From Pseudoalteromonas ulvae UL12 (lineage in GTDB: Bacteria; Pseudomonadota; Gammaproteobacteria; Enterobacterales; Alteromonadaceae): a stretch of 64,000 bases of DNA. Under the pieces are notes generated by a model, which saw nothing but the letters and a program-made list of their open reading frames with translations, searched no databases and was not told the origin of the DNA. Where the stretch lies: assembly GCF_014925405.1 (NCBI RefSeq), contig NZ_AQHJ01000027.1, positions 124,001 through 188,000 on the forward strand. Direction: 5' to 3'. Made by a program: the position numbers and the translations under genes. Numbering within the stretch: position 1 is the stretch's first letter; the number at the start of each line of letters is the position of its first letter. This document shows, in pieces, positions 1-9,134 of this stretch.

Positions 1-17
1 CCATAGTTTAGCCAATA

Positions 18-60
18 TTAAGTTTAGACTCAGGATTTCTTAAGTTTCGGTTTTTAGTAT
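18..60 (+). promoter_or_regulatory. Candidate promoter and operator of the envelope cassette
   Basis: The octamer TTAAGTTT occurs at 18-25 and again at 40-47, a period of 22 bp or two helical turns. A possible -10 element TAGTAT lies at 55-60. Tandem half-sites just upstream of a -10 suit an OmpR/PmrA-type response regulator. The half-sites ATTAAG and CTTAAG resemble PmrA half-sites, but the known PmrA spacing is 11 bp start to start, not 22. This is an inference from pattern only. Confidence 0.3.
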
Positions 61-89
61 TGCTGCAATTATTAAGGTCGAGCACAACT

Positions 90-2045
90 ATGACAGCAAA
101 TACTTCCGTTTTAAAACCCTTGTTTCGTTTTATTCTTATATTGATATCAATCTTTATAACTTCCCGCATTGCTTTATTGTTTTGGCAAAATTCAAGATTA
201 AATGATGGTGATATCTGGCCGGTCATATCAGGAGCAATCAGAATAGACTTAAGTAGCATTGGATACTTAGCAACTATTGGGGTTTTTATACTGATACTGC
301 ATGTACTTGCACGCCCTAAAACAGAGCTGTTCCAGCGTATTTTTACACTTTACGGTAGCAGCGTTGTAACTGTAGTTGTTATTGTTGAAGCATCAACACC
401 TGCATTCATCAATCAATATGATGTAAGGCCTAACCGATTATATATTGAATACCTTGATTACCCACAAGAAGTCTTCTCAATGTTAGTGCATGGCCATCTT
501 TTTGCAATGCTAAGTACATTGCTTTTGGCCTCGTTAACAAGCGTTTATAGCTATCGCCTTTTATGTAGAGCATTCACACAACCACAGTCACTGAAAAAAG
601 CATCCAATTTATCCATTCTAATGGCTGCTTTAATAATCTGCTTATTTGCTGCTAGAGGTACATTAAATCACCGACCGCTTAACCCTGCATTAGTCTATTT
701 TTCTCAAGATTCACTAGTAAACTCACTTGTTCTTAACTCCACTTACAGTGTTGCGTTTGCGCTGAAAAACATGGGTAACGAAAAAAGTGCCAGTAATTTG
801 TATGGCACAATGCCTCGTCAACAAATTATAGATACGGTCAAAAAGGCTTCTTATCGAAAACAGTTTGTCGCTGGAAATATTCCAACCTTGGCGCACAACA
901 AGCCTTTTGTGTCTGGTGTTAAAAAAAACTTAGTTATAATACTTGAGGAAAGTTTAGGAGCCCGATTTGTTGGAGAACTTGGTGGGTTAGATATTACGCC
1001 TGAACTTGATAAGCTATATCAACAAGGGTGGGGGTTTGACAACCTTTATGCTACGGGCACGCGCTCTGTAAGAGGTATTGAAGCAATTACCACAGGTTTT
1101 ACACCATCACCATCTCGCTCAGTAGTTAAACTATCTAAATCACAACATAACTTTTTTTCACTAGCGGATGTATTGAGCCAAGAAGGTTACAAAACACAGT
1201 TTATCTACGGCGGTGAAAGCCATTTTGACAATATGAAAAGCTTTTTCCTAGGAAACGGGTTTAACGATATTGTTGATATTAACCATATTGACAATCCCCA
1301 GTTTATCTCCTCTTGGGGGGTCAGTGATGAGGACTTATTTAATCAAGCAGATAAAGAACTGACTAAATTAAGTAATTCGACAGAGCCATTTTTTAGTCTT
1401 GTATTTACTTCTAGTAACCACGATCCGTTTGATATACCACAAGGCAAAGTATCGCTACCTACAGGGCATGATCCTGAAAACTATAAACGCGACCTTGCAA
1501 TTAAGTATGCCGATTACGCACTAGGGAAATTTATAAATAAAGCAAAAACACAGTCTTACTGGGAAAACACCGTATTTTTGGTTGTGGCAGACCATGATGT
1601 GCGTGTTTTTGGCTCTGAACCTGTCCCTTTGAAGTCTTTTCATATACCGGCTGTTATTTTAAACAGCGATATGAAAAGCAAACGTGATCCAAGACTCGTT
1701 AGTCAAATTGATCTACCTGTTACTTTGTTGTCACTTTTAGGAATTGACCAAGCAACCCCTATGCTGGGCTTTGATCTGACTAAAAGTTATCCAGTTGAAC
1801 GCGCAATGATGCAGTACTACGACAATTTTGCATACCTAGAAAATGATCGCGCTGTCATCCTAATGCCAAATCAACAAACCAGCTATTGGCGCTATAACAA
1901 ACAAACCAAAATACAAGAAAAAAATGAACAGCTAAACGTTGATCAAACGTTGGCTGAAAAAGCACTCGCTCATGTGTTATTTAGCAACTTAGCTTACACC
2001 GAGCAGCTTTATCGATTAGCTGAAAAAAGTAGTGATAAGGAGTAA
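90..2045 (+). CDS. LTA-synthase-like sulfatase-fold transferase (membrane protein)
   Basis: This is an integral inner-membrane protein of the LtaS/alkaline-phosphatase superfamily. The N-terminal third has several hydrophobic segments. The C-terminal two thirds is a periplasmic sulfatase-fold domain. Visible active-site elements are the metal-binding ILEES near residue 287, a threonine-rich ATGTRS loop near 321-325 where the nucleophile should lie, SSNHD near 443, and ADHD near 500-503. Family members move phosphoglycerol or phosphoethanolamine head groups from phospholipids and release diacylglycerol. The substrate here cannot be told. I chose the ATG at 90 over one at 60 because AAGG lies upstream of it and the earlier start overlaps the putative -10. 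eptA follows after 2 bases. Confidence 0.85.
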   Translation: MTANTSVLKPLFRFILILISIFITSRIALLFWQNSRLNDGDIWPVISGAIRIDLSSIGYLATIGVFILILHVLARPKTELFQRIFTLYGSSVVTVVVIVEASTPAFINQYDVRPNRLYIEYLDYPQEVFSMLVHGHLFAMLSTLLLASLTSVYSYRLLCRAFTQPQSLKKASNLSILMAALIICLFAARGTLNHRPLNPALVYFSQDSLVNSLVLNSTYSVAFALKNMGNEKSASNLYGTMPRQQIIDTVKKASYRKQFVAGNIPTLAHNKPFVSGVKKNLVIILEESLGARFVGELGGLDITPELDKLYQQGWGFDNLYATGTRSVRGIEAITTGFTPSPSRSVVKLSKSQHNFFSLADVLSQEGYKTQFIYGGESHFDNMKSFFLGNGFNDIVDINHIDNPQFISSWGVSDEDLFNQADKELTKLSNSTEPFFSLVFTSSNHDPFDIPQGKVSLPTGHDPENYKRDLAIKYADYALGKFINKAKTQSYWENTVFLVVADHDVRVFGSEPVPLKSFHIPAVILNSDMKSKRDPRLVSQIDLPVTLLSLLGIDQATPMLGFDLTKSYPVERAMMQYYDNFAYLENDRAVILMPNQQTSYWRYNKQTKIQEKNEQLNVDQTLAEKALAHVLFSNLAYTEQLYRLAEKSSDKE

Positions 2046-2047
2046 CT

Positions 2048-3676
2048 ATGAAAATTGCTTTTAAAAGATTTTGTATTTCGTCTTGGCAAGTAAGTTACAG
2101 CCAATTTGTTTGCTTAGTTTCAATGTATATCGTTATCGCATTTAATGGCTTGTTTTTATACAATACTTTTATGGCTACAACACAGTCAGGGCATATAAAT
2201 TGGCTTTTTATCGCGTCGATCCCTATATTGCTTTTCTCATTGACTGTTTTAGTTTTAAGTTGGTTGTCCTTAATTACTTTTGTTAAAGCTATACTTCTAT
2301 TTAATGTTTTAGTTTGCTCATTGTTGTTTTATTCAACACTTAATTATGGCGTTATTTTTGACAAGAGCATGTTACAAAATATTGTTGAAACAAATTCAGG
2401 TGAAGCATTTTCATACTTAAACTTTCAGCTTGTGTTATTTATTTTTTTATTGGGGGTTGTACCTACTTACTTATTTTCCAAGTTCACAATTATTGGGAGT
2501 TTTAGAGTACGTTTAAAAAGTTTTACGAAGCTAAATCTATCAGCTTTGCTCTGTTGTGCCTTAATCGCTGTACCCTTTTACAAAGAGTACGCTTCTGTTG
2601 GCCGCAACAACCGACAGCTAACAAGTTATATCACCCCGTTTTCATTCTATACAGCGGGTTATAAATACTTGAGGGATAATTACTTTTATCCACCATTACC
2701 TTTCAAGGTACTCGATAATTTGCCCACTTTAAAAAATAAAACGAGCACTTCGCTAACTGTAATGGTTGTCGGGGAAACAGCTCGGGCGGCTAACTTTTCA
2801 CTACAAGGCTATAGTAGAGCAACGAATGCTTATACTCCCAAGTTAGGCGTAAAGTATTTTAGTGATGTTTCATCGTGTGGAACGGCGACGGCTATTTCAG
2901 TCCCCTGTATGTTTTCACGACTGAAGCGCAAAGAATATGATTCTCGGCTTGCTAGTAGTCAAGAAAATGCTCTAGACATTATTCAACGTAGTGGTGTTGA
3001 AGTAACATGGATTGATAATAACAGCAGCTGTAAAGGAGTGTGTGCTCGCATCAAGTCAGACAACATTGAGCCGAATAAAGAACATCCGTTATGTGATGGT
3101 CATTACTGTTTTGATGAAATATTAGTTACGAAACTAGCAGACAAGATAGCGACTAGTAACGCTAAACATAAATTGGTTGTTCTACATATGATAGGTTCAC
3201 ATGGACCAACTTATTATCGTCGTTACCCTGAACACGAAAGTTTGTTTAAACCTGATTGCTCTCGAAGCGATATTCAGAACTGTAGTACAACTGAACTAAC
3301 AAACACATATGATAATACTATCGCATACACAGACAAGGTGTTAAGCCAGTTGATAAGAGTATTACAAGCAAGTAACGAAATGGAAAAATCACTCTTGTAT
3401 GTGTCAGATCACGGTGAGTCACTTGGTGAAAAAGGCTTATACCTTCATGGGTTTCCTTATGCATTAGCACCAATCGAGCAAACCCATATTCCAATGATTT
3501 TTTGGAGTAATAAACTCGCTAACTCTAAATTTAATGATTGTATTGAGTTACAACGCTCAAAAGTATTTTCACACGACAATATTTTTGACACTTTACTTGG
3601 CTTAACTCAAGTAAGCAGCAGTCAATACCAACCTGAATACGATATTTTTAACGCCTGTAAGGCCCTAAGTCTATAA
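2048..3676 (+). CDS. eptA: Lipid A phosphoethanolamine transferase, EptA/MCR type
   Basis: The enzyme transfers phosphoethanolamine from phosphatidylethanolamine to lipid A, lowering surface charge and binding of cationic peptides. Four to five membrane segments fill residues 20-180, followed by a periplasmic sulfatase-fold domain. Diagnostic motifs are VVGETARAANFSLQGYSR (metal-binding Glu near 243), SCGTATAISVPCMF (nucleophile Thr near 281) and SDHGESLGEKG (metal-binding Asp/His). Paired cysteines typical of the family are present. The 542 residues match EptA and MCR lengths. It sits between an LtaS-like gene and dgkA, which explains disposal of the diacylglycerol it releases. An intrinsic chromosomal gene is more likely than a recently acquired mcr, because base composition matches the neighbours. 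Confidence 0.93.
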   Translation: MKIAFKRFCISSWQVSYSQFVCLVSMYIVIAFNGLFLYNTFMATTQSGHINWLFIASIPILLFSLTVLVLSWLSLITFVKAILLFNVLVCSLLFYSTLNYGVIFDKSMLQNIVETNSGEAFSYLNFQLVLFIFLLGVVPTYLFSKFTIIGSFRVRLKSFTKLNLSALLCCALIAVPFYKEYASVGRNNRQLTSYITPFSFYTAGYKYLRDNYFYPPLPFKVLDNLPTLKNKTSTSLTVMVVGETARAANFSLQGYSRATNAYTPKLGVKYFSDVSSCGTATAISVPCMFSRLKRKEYDSRLASSQENALDIIQRSGVEVTWIDNNSSCKGVCARIKSDNIEPNKEHPLCDGHYCFDEILVTKLADKIATSNAKHKLVVLHMIGSHGPTYYRRYPEHESLFKPDCSRSDIQNCSTTELTNTYDNTIAYTDKVLSQLIRVLQASNEMEKSLLYVSDHGESLGEKGLYLHGFPYALAPIEQTHIPMIFWSNKLANSKFNDCIELQRSKVFSHDNIFDTLLGLTQVSSSQYQPEYDIFNACKALSL

Positions 3677-3688
3677 AGAGAGTTTCCA

Positions 3689-4075
3689 ATGCAATTTGAT
3701 AGTGCAAATAAGCCGTCAGGTATTAATCGAGTAGTTTTAGCTTTTAAAAATTCACAGCGTGCATTTAATTGGCTTGCTAAAAATGAAGCTGCTTTTAAAC
3801 AAGAGCTTTTTTTACTCGCTTTATCGCTAATTATTATTTCGATTTGGCAGATAGGTATTTACGAAAAGGCCATGCTACTAATCTCTGTTTTATTTGTGAT
3901 ATTCGCAGAGGTTGTTAATACAGCAATAGAAGCAACAATAGACAGAGTTGGCTTAGAGATTCATCCATTGTCAGGTCTCGCTAAAGATTTAGGCTCCGCA
4001 GCAGTATTAATTGCGCTATTGATAAGTTCATTCGTCTGGATTTCTGTATTTATAAGCTATATTGGTTATTTTTAA
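3689..4075 (+). CDS. dgkA: Diacylglycerol kinase
   Basis: This small membrane kinase phosphorylates diacylglycerol to phosphatidic acid at the inner membrane. The 128 residues (E. coli 121) include three hydrophobic helices. The family signature EVVNTAIEATIDRVG is followed by KDLGSAAVL, which carries the conserved Lys-Asp and small-residue pattern. A Shine-Dalgarno GAGAG precedes the ATG, 12 bases after eptA stops. As the last gene of the cassette, it can recycle the diacylglycerol made by the two upstream transferases. Confidence 0.95.
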   Translation: MQFDSANKPSGINRVVLAFKNSQRAFNWLAKNEAAFKQELFLLALSLIIISIWQIGIYEKAMLLISVLFVIFAEVVNTAIEATIDRVGLEIHPLSGLAKDLGSAAVLIALLISSFVWISVFISYIGYF

Positions 4076-4274
4076 AATTTATCCAATCTCAATGATCGCT
4101 TATCGCTCATTTGCGACCGTCGCCTAAACTCGTTTTGGGGCAAAACCTTGTTAGACCCAAAGGTAAACTACGCAAAAAATCTCGAATTTTAATGTCGTAG
4201 TTTCAAACTGTAATTTCATAGTTCTAATCTTTAATGTCCACCCATTGCTGTATAGATATGTCTCGTCCTAAAAC

Positions 4275-4305
4275 AAAAAAGCCAGTGACAATCACTGGCT
4301 TTTTA
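4275..4305. terminator. Bidirectional Rho-independent terminator
   Basis: GCCAGTGA (4281-4288) and TCACTGGC (4292-4299) form an 8-bp stem with a 3-base loop, flanked by A6 on the left and T5 on the right. It serves the minus-strand gene that stops at 4332 and can also stop the plus-strand cassette ending at 4075. Between 4076 and 4270 I see no gene, only a weak GTTTTG/CAAAAC hairpin at 4132-4146 without a T tract. Confidence 0.85.
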
Positions 4306-4331
4306 AAATAGGTTACAAAACAAACAATGTG

Positions 4332-7300
4332 TTATTTACAACCATAAGATACTTTCGTGGTGGTGACGTCAACGATAAAATCATTGTAATCACCGTCTCC
4401 ACCTGCGGTATCTTCCCATTGCTGCTCTGTACCACTCCAGCGGAAGTCAGTTGTTAAATTGTTAGCATTACCATTACGTGCCAGTACATAGGTAATGGTT
4501 TTATCTAGTGGCACATCAAACGAACCTGCCGCACCACCTTCATCGAGTAACTTTTTGTAACTACCATCAACTTTGATACCCCAGTCATTATTCCAACCAG
4601 CGTCTTCTCTAATATAACGATAGTTAATACGCGTGTATTCAGCTGGCACACAATCATTATCTAAAATCACTGTTTGTAATTGTGCATTACCAACCGCATT
4701 CGTTTTAGCTGAAATGCTCACTGTGTAAGTTTCTGATTCTTCATGCGTTGAATCGTTGATAGTTGGAACATTAAACTGAATAAATGTTTGTCCAGCCGGA
4801 ACAGTCATTGTTGTATTAGTAAAGCTATAATCACTGCCTCTTCGTGCTGAGCCATTATTTACCTTAACTTCAATTGACGCATCATTTGAAATTGCTTGGT
4901 TCAACACTATTTTGTAGGTTGCCTCGGCTCCTTCATCAATACTATTTCCAGTTAGAGCAATCAGTGAAACGGTTGCATTGATAGGTTTAACTGTAACATC
5001 TACATATCCTTGTACACTGCCACCTTTTCCATCAGAAACTGTATAGCTGATTTTATCTGCACCTGAATAGCTTGCTTGTGGCGTATAAACTAATTGGTCA
5101 TTTTGCCAAGTTACTGAACCATGCTGTGCATTCGGATTTGATACAGTTAACGCATCGTTATCAGCATCAGCTAATACATCAGATAATGAGATGGCATTAC
5201 CTTGACTGTTTTCTAATACCTCGACTGCTTTGGGTTGTGCCGTTGGTGCATCATTGACATTTTTAACTGTCATGGTAATCACACCTTGTGCAGTGCCGCC
5301 TTGCCCATCACTTACAGTATAAGTAATTGTATCTTGTCCAACAAAACCTGGCTTTGGTGTGTAGCTTAACTGTTCATTATTAATAATCGTGACAGTGCCA
5401 TTATTTGCTGCTGGACTCGATAAGGTTAACGTATCATTATCTGAATCATCTAAATAAGCTGATACATTGATGACATTGTTGTCACTATCTTCATCAACAA
5501 TTGCGGTAAATGGTGTTGCCGTTGGCGCGTCATTTTGGTCATCTACGGTTACCTTAACGGTTGTAGAAGCGGTTGCACCTTTGCCATCTGATACCGTATA
5601 AGTAATCGTATCTTCGCCGCTGAAGTTACTCTTTGGCGTGTAAAATAGCGTGCCATCTGCCTCAATTTTCACCGTGCCATTATTTGCAGAAGCTTGAGTC
5701 ACTGAGAGCGGATCGTTATCAATATCTTCATCATTGGCCAACACGACAATCACTATTCCTGGGCTGTCTTCCGCCACTTTTGCGACATCAGGACGTGCCG
5801 TAGGAGCATCATTTACTGGTATCACATTGACAGATACATAGCTTGTATCTTCACCACCGAACTCATCAACAACGCTATAAGTAATAGTCGCAATCCCATT
5901 AAAGTTTGAGTTTGGCTGGAAATTCAACGTGCCATTTGAATTGATCTGCACAGCGCCCTCTGCAGAGTTTGCACTGGCGACTGTTAATGGGTCATTTTCT
6001 GGATCGGTATCATTGCTCAGTACATCAATGTTATTCGCTAAGCTGTCTTCATTGACTTCAGCTACATCCTGAGATGCATTTGGAGCACCATTATCAGTAA
6101 TAGTACCGATGGCTTGTGTAATATCAGAAGCGGTTGGAGTCGTCCAAGCTTGTAACTTAAATTCTTCCGCTGACTCTCGTTCAGTATCACGCACTGTAGC
6201 AACTTTAACTAAAAACTCTGATACCTGAGCGGGTACTTCAACAACATTTGGTAAAGTGCTAGTAATCCAAGTCACACCACCATCAACGCTGATTTCAACA
6301 TTAGCTAAAAAGTCATTTGATAATTGTGCGGTATCCCCTTCAAGACTTAGGTTCACTAATGTTGGAGAATTAATCGCGTGAGTTAAAGAAACCGCAAAGC
6401 TTGCAGCATCGCCTTCTTTTACTGAAGCTTCAACTGCACGAACTTGCTGCATGGCAGGTGCTTGCTCGTTATCGTTAATAAATACACGTAAAGTTTGTGA
6501 ACCAGAAACATGTCGAGTCCCAGTCACTTTTACATCAAAAAATTCAACGTCTTCTAAATCTGAATCATCAAAAGTAGGAATGAAAAAACGATAGTCAGTT
6601 TGGCCGGCAGTGAAGGTAAAGGTATGTTCAATCGCCATAAAGTCGTCGATGTTGATAGCGGTACCATCAAGTATGTCTACCCGCACATCAGCATCTTTAC
6701 TCAGAGCTTGATTTAAGCTGATCCGAAGCTCTACCTGCTCACCTTCTACAACATTACCGCTGATACTATCAAGTGATAATGTCGCTGTCGTTTTATCAGT
6801 GATGCTTAATTGTTGGCTTGAGTAATCACTTTGATCGTCTTGACCCCATGCAGAAAATAAGGTGTATTCTGTTTGCTCTGAGTCAGTATCGAGATTAGTA
6901 GTTACATCGAGTAGTACCGTTTGAGTGCCTTGCGGTAATAGCAACGCGGTTTGTGATTTCAAATCAACACTTTGCCAATTCGCACCATTATCAAAGCTTA
7001 CTAATGCAATATTATTATAATCGACACCATTTATGGCATCAATATCATCAAATTTTACATTAACAATACTGTCTGCAATGCTTGTTTCTTTTTCTAGCGA
7101 AATAGTAATACGAGCGACTTGCCCTTCAGCCGCAGGATTTGGATTAATAGAAAGGCGAGAAACACTCGGTAATGGAGATGGAGTGATATTATCTCCATCT
7201 AAAATAGTAATATCCTTAATAAATAAATCTGACTTATCAGGAGAGGCCCAGGTGTAAAGAGAGAATTCTTCTGGTCCTTCAGTTAAATCATCAGGCTTAC

Positions 7301-9134
7301 CAAATACACGCACAACAAAGCCAGCAGAACCTTTAGGGACATCAATCGTTACAACACCGCTAGCATCAACAGAGAACAATTCAAACTCATCGGCATTGAT
7401 ATCTTTAATATCGACTAAGTTACTAAAGTCGATGCCTTTTTTGGCTTTATCAACATAAGAAATACTGGTTTCAACTAGCTCAAATTTGTATTGCCCATCA
7501 CACTTTGCTTCTGAGCGATAGCCAACCTCAAAATCCATATAACCATCTTCACTAAAAGGATTAGGAAGGGCAATGGTGTACATCACTTTGGGTAAGCAAC
7601 TTCTGATTGCATCATTAATTGTAAAAGCACGCTCGATTGCAAAAAGCCCATCGCTTGATTCTGATATTGAAATTGAGGCTGTTTCAGCACTCTCATCAGT
7701 TGAGTCATCAGCAACTTTCACTCTTAATTTATATTCTGAGACACCTTCATAAATACGCGCTCTAATTTGCTCACCTACAGAGCCGATAGCTCGCCATGAA
7801 ATCCCTCGGTTAAAACTGATTTCAATTTCAGAACCAAAATCATTAAACAGCGCGCTGAGTGCTGGATTTTCATTATTGGTCTCTAGTTTGATGTAATGGT
7901 CAAATTCAGCCTCAACAACCTCAGATAAGGTGACATCGGCAACCATGTACACACCTTCAGGAATGCTTTCAGTGTTGAGTTCAACAAGGCTAATTTCAGG
8001 GCGTTGGCTGTTAGCGTCTACGATTGTCAGTACTCTTGATTTTTTGTCTTGCTGGCCTTCAGCCCATGCTTCAAGAATAAAGTTCTCATTACCTTCAATG
8101 GCACTATCTTTGAATGAGTGAATGCGAATGTCAAAATGCGTCGACCCTTTACTCAAGTCTGTGCTAGAAATTGACGAAATATTTTTTACGCTACTCCATG
8201 ATTGACCGTTATCAAACGATAACTCGACAAAACGGTCAAAATCGATATTTTTTTGCGCCGATGCACTTTCAATATTTAAATAAGTGACAGTGTTGCTGGT
8301 TAGCGATTGCTCAAAGTGCACTCGCGCATGCAAGACATCCCCTTCCGGAGAATTATTTTTGATAGCTTCGATTGACGAAACATTATTTTGCAAGTCGACA
8401 CAATCGGGTTGGCTAATAGTACGAGTCGCCAAGTCATTAACACGGTAATTAACGGTACTGAGCAAAGAGGGATTCGCATTTAATAAATCAAGCGTATATA
8501 AGTCTGTTTTATTGTTTCCTGCATTACTTGATACCAGTAACTGACCGTTACTATCAACAGTAGAGCCCGTGACTTTAAGGTTATGCATACCGACTTCACG
8601 CACAGTACCTGTCGTTAAATCAACCGCAAATAACTTTTTATTGGTAACAATGTGCAAGGTGTCATTGATAAAAACAATGTCTCCCCACAGCTTATCAGCT
8701 GCAGTTGCAAAGCCTGTTAAGGTTGTTTTATTACTGATTGAGCCATCGTTTACATTAATATTAAACACTGAATCACCAGAAGAAGCCCATAAAACTTGGT
8801 CATCAGGAGAAAATGCTAAACGATAGGTGCCTGTGGTTGGCGCTACTTCAACATGTTGTTTTGAAACCATGTCGACATAAACAAGGCGCGGTTTGCCATC
8901 AACAGGCTTGGTCACATAATAAAGACGATCAGTTGAAGCTTGATAAGCAAGGGCATCAGAGTGTTGTAACACATTTGAATGTAAGTCAAATTGCCCTGTT
9001 GATGGGCTTAATTTAACAACACTTGAACCTGCATTAAGATTGACGCCATAAACTTCACTGTTACAGACTTCACTCGCTTCGACTTGGCTTCCCAGAGCCA
9101 ATAAAACACCACAAGTTAATCTTTTTAATTTCAT
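4332..9134 (-). CDS. Giant secreted modular protein: propeller, Calx-beta and cadherin-like repeats, DUF4114-like end
   Basis: The mature protein is exported: KLKRLTCGVLLALGSQVEA is a Sec signal peptide. Residues about 30-250 look like a beta-propeller (PDG-type turns, LAFSPDDQ, LYYVT). About 260-1015 holds successive Calx-beta-like modules marked by recurring SFDNGQSW, SFDNGANW and SVDGGVTW strands. About 1020-1385 holds four cadherin-like (tandem-95) repeats of about 95 residues, each with NDAP or NGAP linkers and D-x-DNDPL acidic calcium-type motifs. Another Calx-beta follows. The last 100 residues, with GGDGDYNDF, resemble DUF4114. The start at 9134 is preferred over an in-frame ATG four codons upstream because that codon forms part of its GGAG ribosome-binding site. 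An adhesin or matrix role is inferred. No sorting motif is visible. Confidence 0.85.
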   Translation of the reverse strand: MKLKRLTCGVLLALGSQVEASEVCNSEVYGVNLNAGSSVVKLSPSTGQFDLHSNVLQHSDALAYQASTDRLYYVTKPVDGKPRLVYVDMVSKQHVEVAPTTGTYRLAFSPDDQVLWASSGDSVFNINVNDGSISNKTTLTGFATAADKLWGDIVFINDTLHIVTNKKLFAVDLTTGTVREVGMHNLKVTGSTVDSNGQLLVSSNAGNNKTDLYTLDLLNANPSLLSTVNYRVNDLATRTISQPDCVDLQNNVSSIEAIKNNSPEGDVLHARVHFEQSLTSNTVTYLNIESASAQKNIDFDRFVELSFDNGQSWSSVKNISSISSTDLSKGSTHFDIRIHSFKDSAIEGNENFILEAWAEGQQDKKSRVLTIVDANSQRPEISLVELNTESIPEGVYMVADVTLSEVVEAEFDHYIKLETNNENPALSALFNDFGSEIEISFNRGISWRAIGSVGEQIRARIYEGVSEYKLRVKVADDSTDESAETASISISESSDGLFAIERAFTINDAIRSCLPKVMYTIALPNPFSEDGYMDFEVGYRSEAKCDGQYKFELVETSISYVDKAKKGIDFSNLVDIKDINADEFELFSVDASGVVTIDVPKGSAGFVVRVFGKPDDLTEGPEEFSLYTWASPDKSDLFIKDITILDGDNITPSPLPSVSRLSINPNPAAEGQVARITISLEKETSIADSIVNVKFDDIDAINGVDYNNIALVSFDNGANWQSVDLKSQTALLLPQGTQTVLLDVTTNLDTDSEQTEYTLFSAWGQDDQSDYSSQQLSITDKTTATLSLDSISGNVVEGEQVELRISLNQALSKDADVRVDILDGTAINIDDFMAIEHTFTFTAGQTDYRFFIPTFDDSDLEDVEFFDVKVTGTRHVSGSQTLRVFINDNEQAPAMQQVRAVEASVKEGDAASFAVSLTHAINSPTLVNLSLEGDTAQLSNDFLANVEISVDGGVTWITSTLPNVVEVPAQVSEFLVKVATVRDTERESAEEFKLQAWTTPTASDITQAIGTITDNGAPNASQDVAEVNEDSLANNIDVLSNDTDPENDPLTVASANSAEGAVQINSNGTLNFQPNSNFNGIATITYSVVDEFGGEDTSYVSVNVIPVNDAPTARPDVAKVAEDSPGIVIVVLANDEDIDNDPLSVTQASANNGTVKIEADGTLFYTPKSNFSGEDTITYTVSDGKGATASTTVKVTVDDQNDAPTATPFTAIVDEDSDNNVINVSAYLDDSDNDTLTLSSPAANNGTVTIINNEQLSYTPKPGFVGQDTITYTVSDGQGGTAQGVITMTVKNVNDAPTAQPKAVEVLENSQGNAISLSDVLADADNDALTVSNPNAQHGSVTWQNDQLVYTPQASYSGADKISYTVSDGKGGSVQGYVDVTVKPINATVSLIALTGNSIDEGAEATYKIVLNQAISNDASIEVKVNNGSARRGSDYSFTNTTMTVPAGQTFIQFNVPTINDSTHEESETYTVSISAKTNAVGNAQLQTVILDNDCVPAEYTRINYRYIREDAGWNNDWGIKVDGSYKKLLDEGGAAGSFDVPLDKTITYVLARNGNANNLTTDFRWSGTEQQWEDTAGGDGDYNDFIVDVTTTKVSYGCK

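Noticed and set aside
2048..3676. Recently acquired mcr resistance gene
   Set aside because: No insertion sequence or composition shift is seen, and its place in a cassette with dgkA suggests an intrinsic eptA.
4076..4270. Gene or RNA downstream of dgkA
   Set aside because: Only a weak GTTTTG/CAAAAC hairpin is present; no frame or conserved RNA pattern is recognisable.
5072..8826. Several plus-strand frames of 60-85 residues inside the giant-protein gene
   Set aside because: They are antisense shadows of a repetitive coding region and lack ribosome-binding sites.
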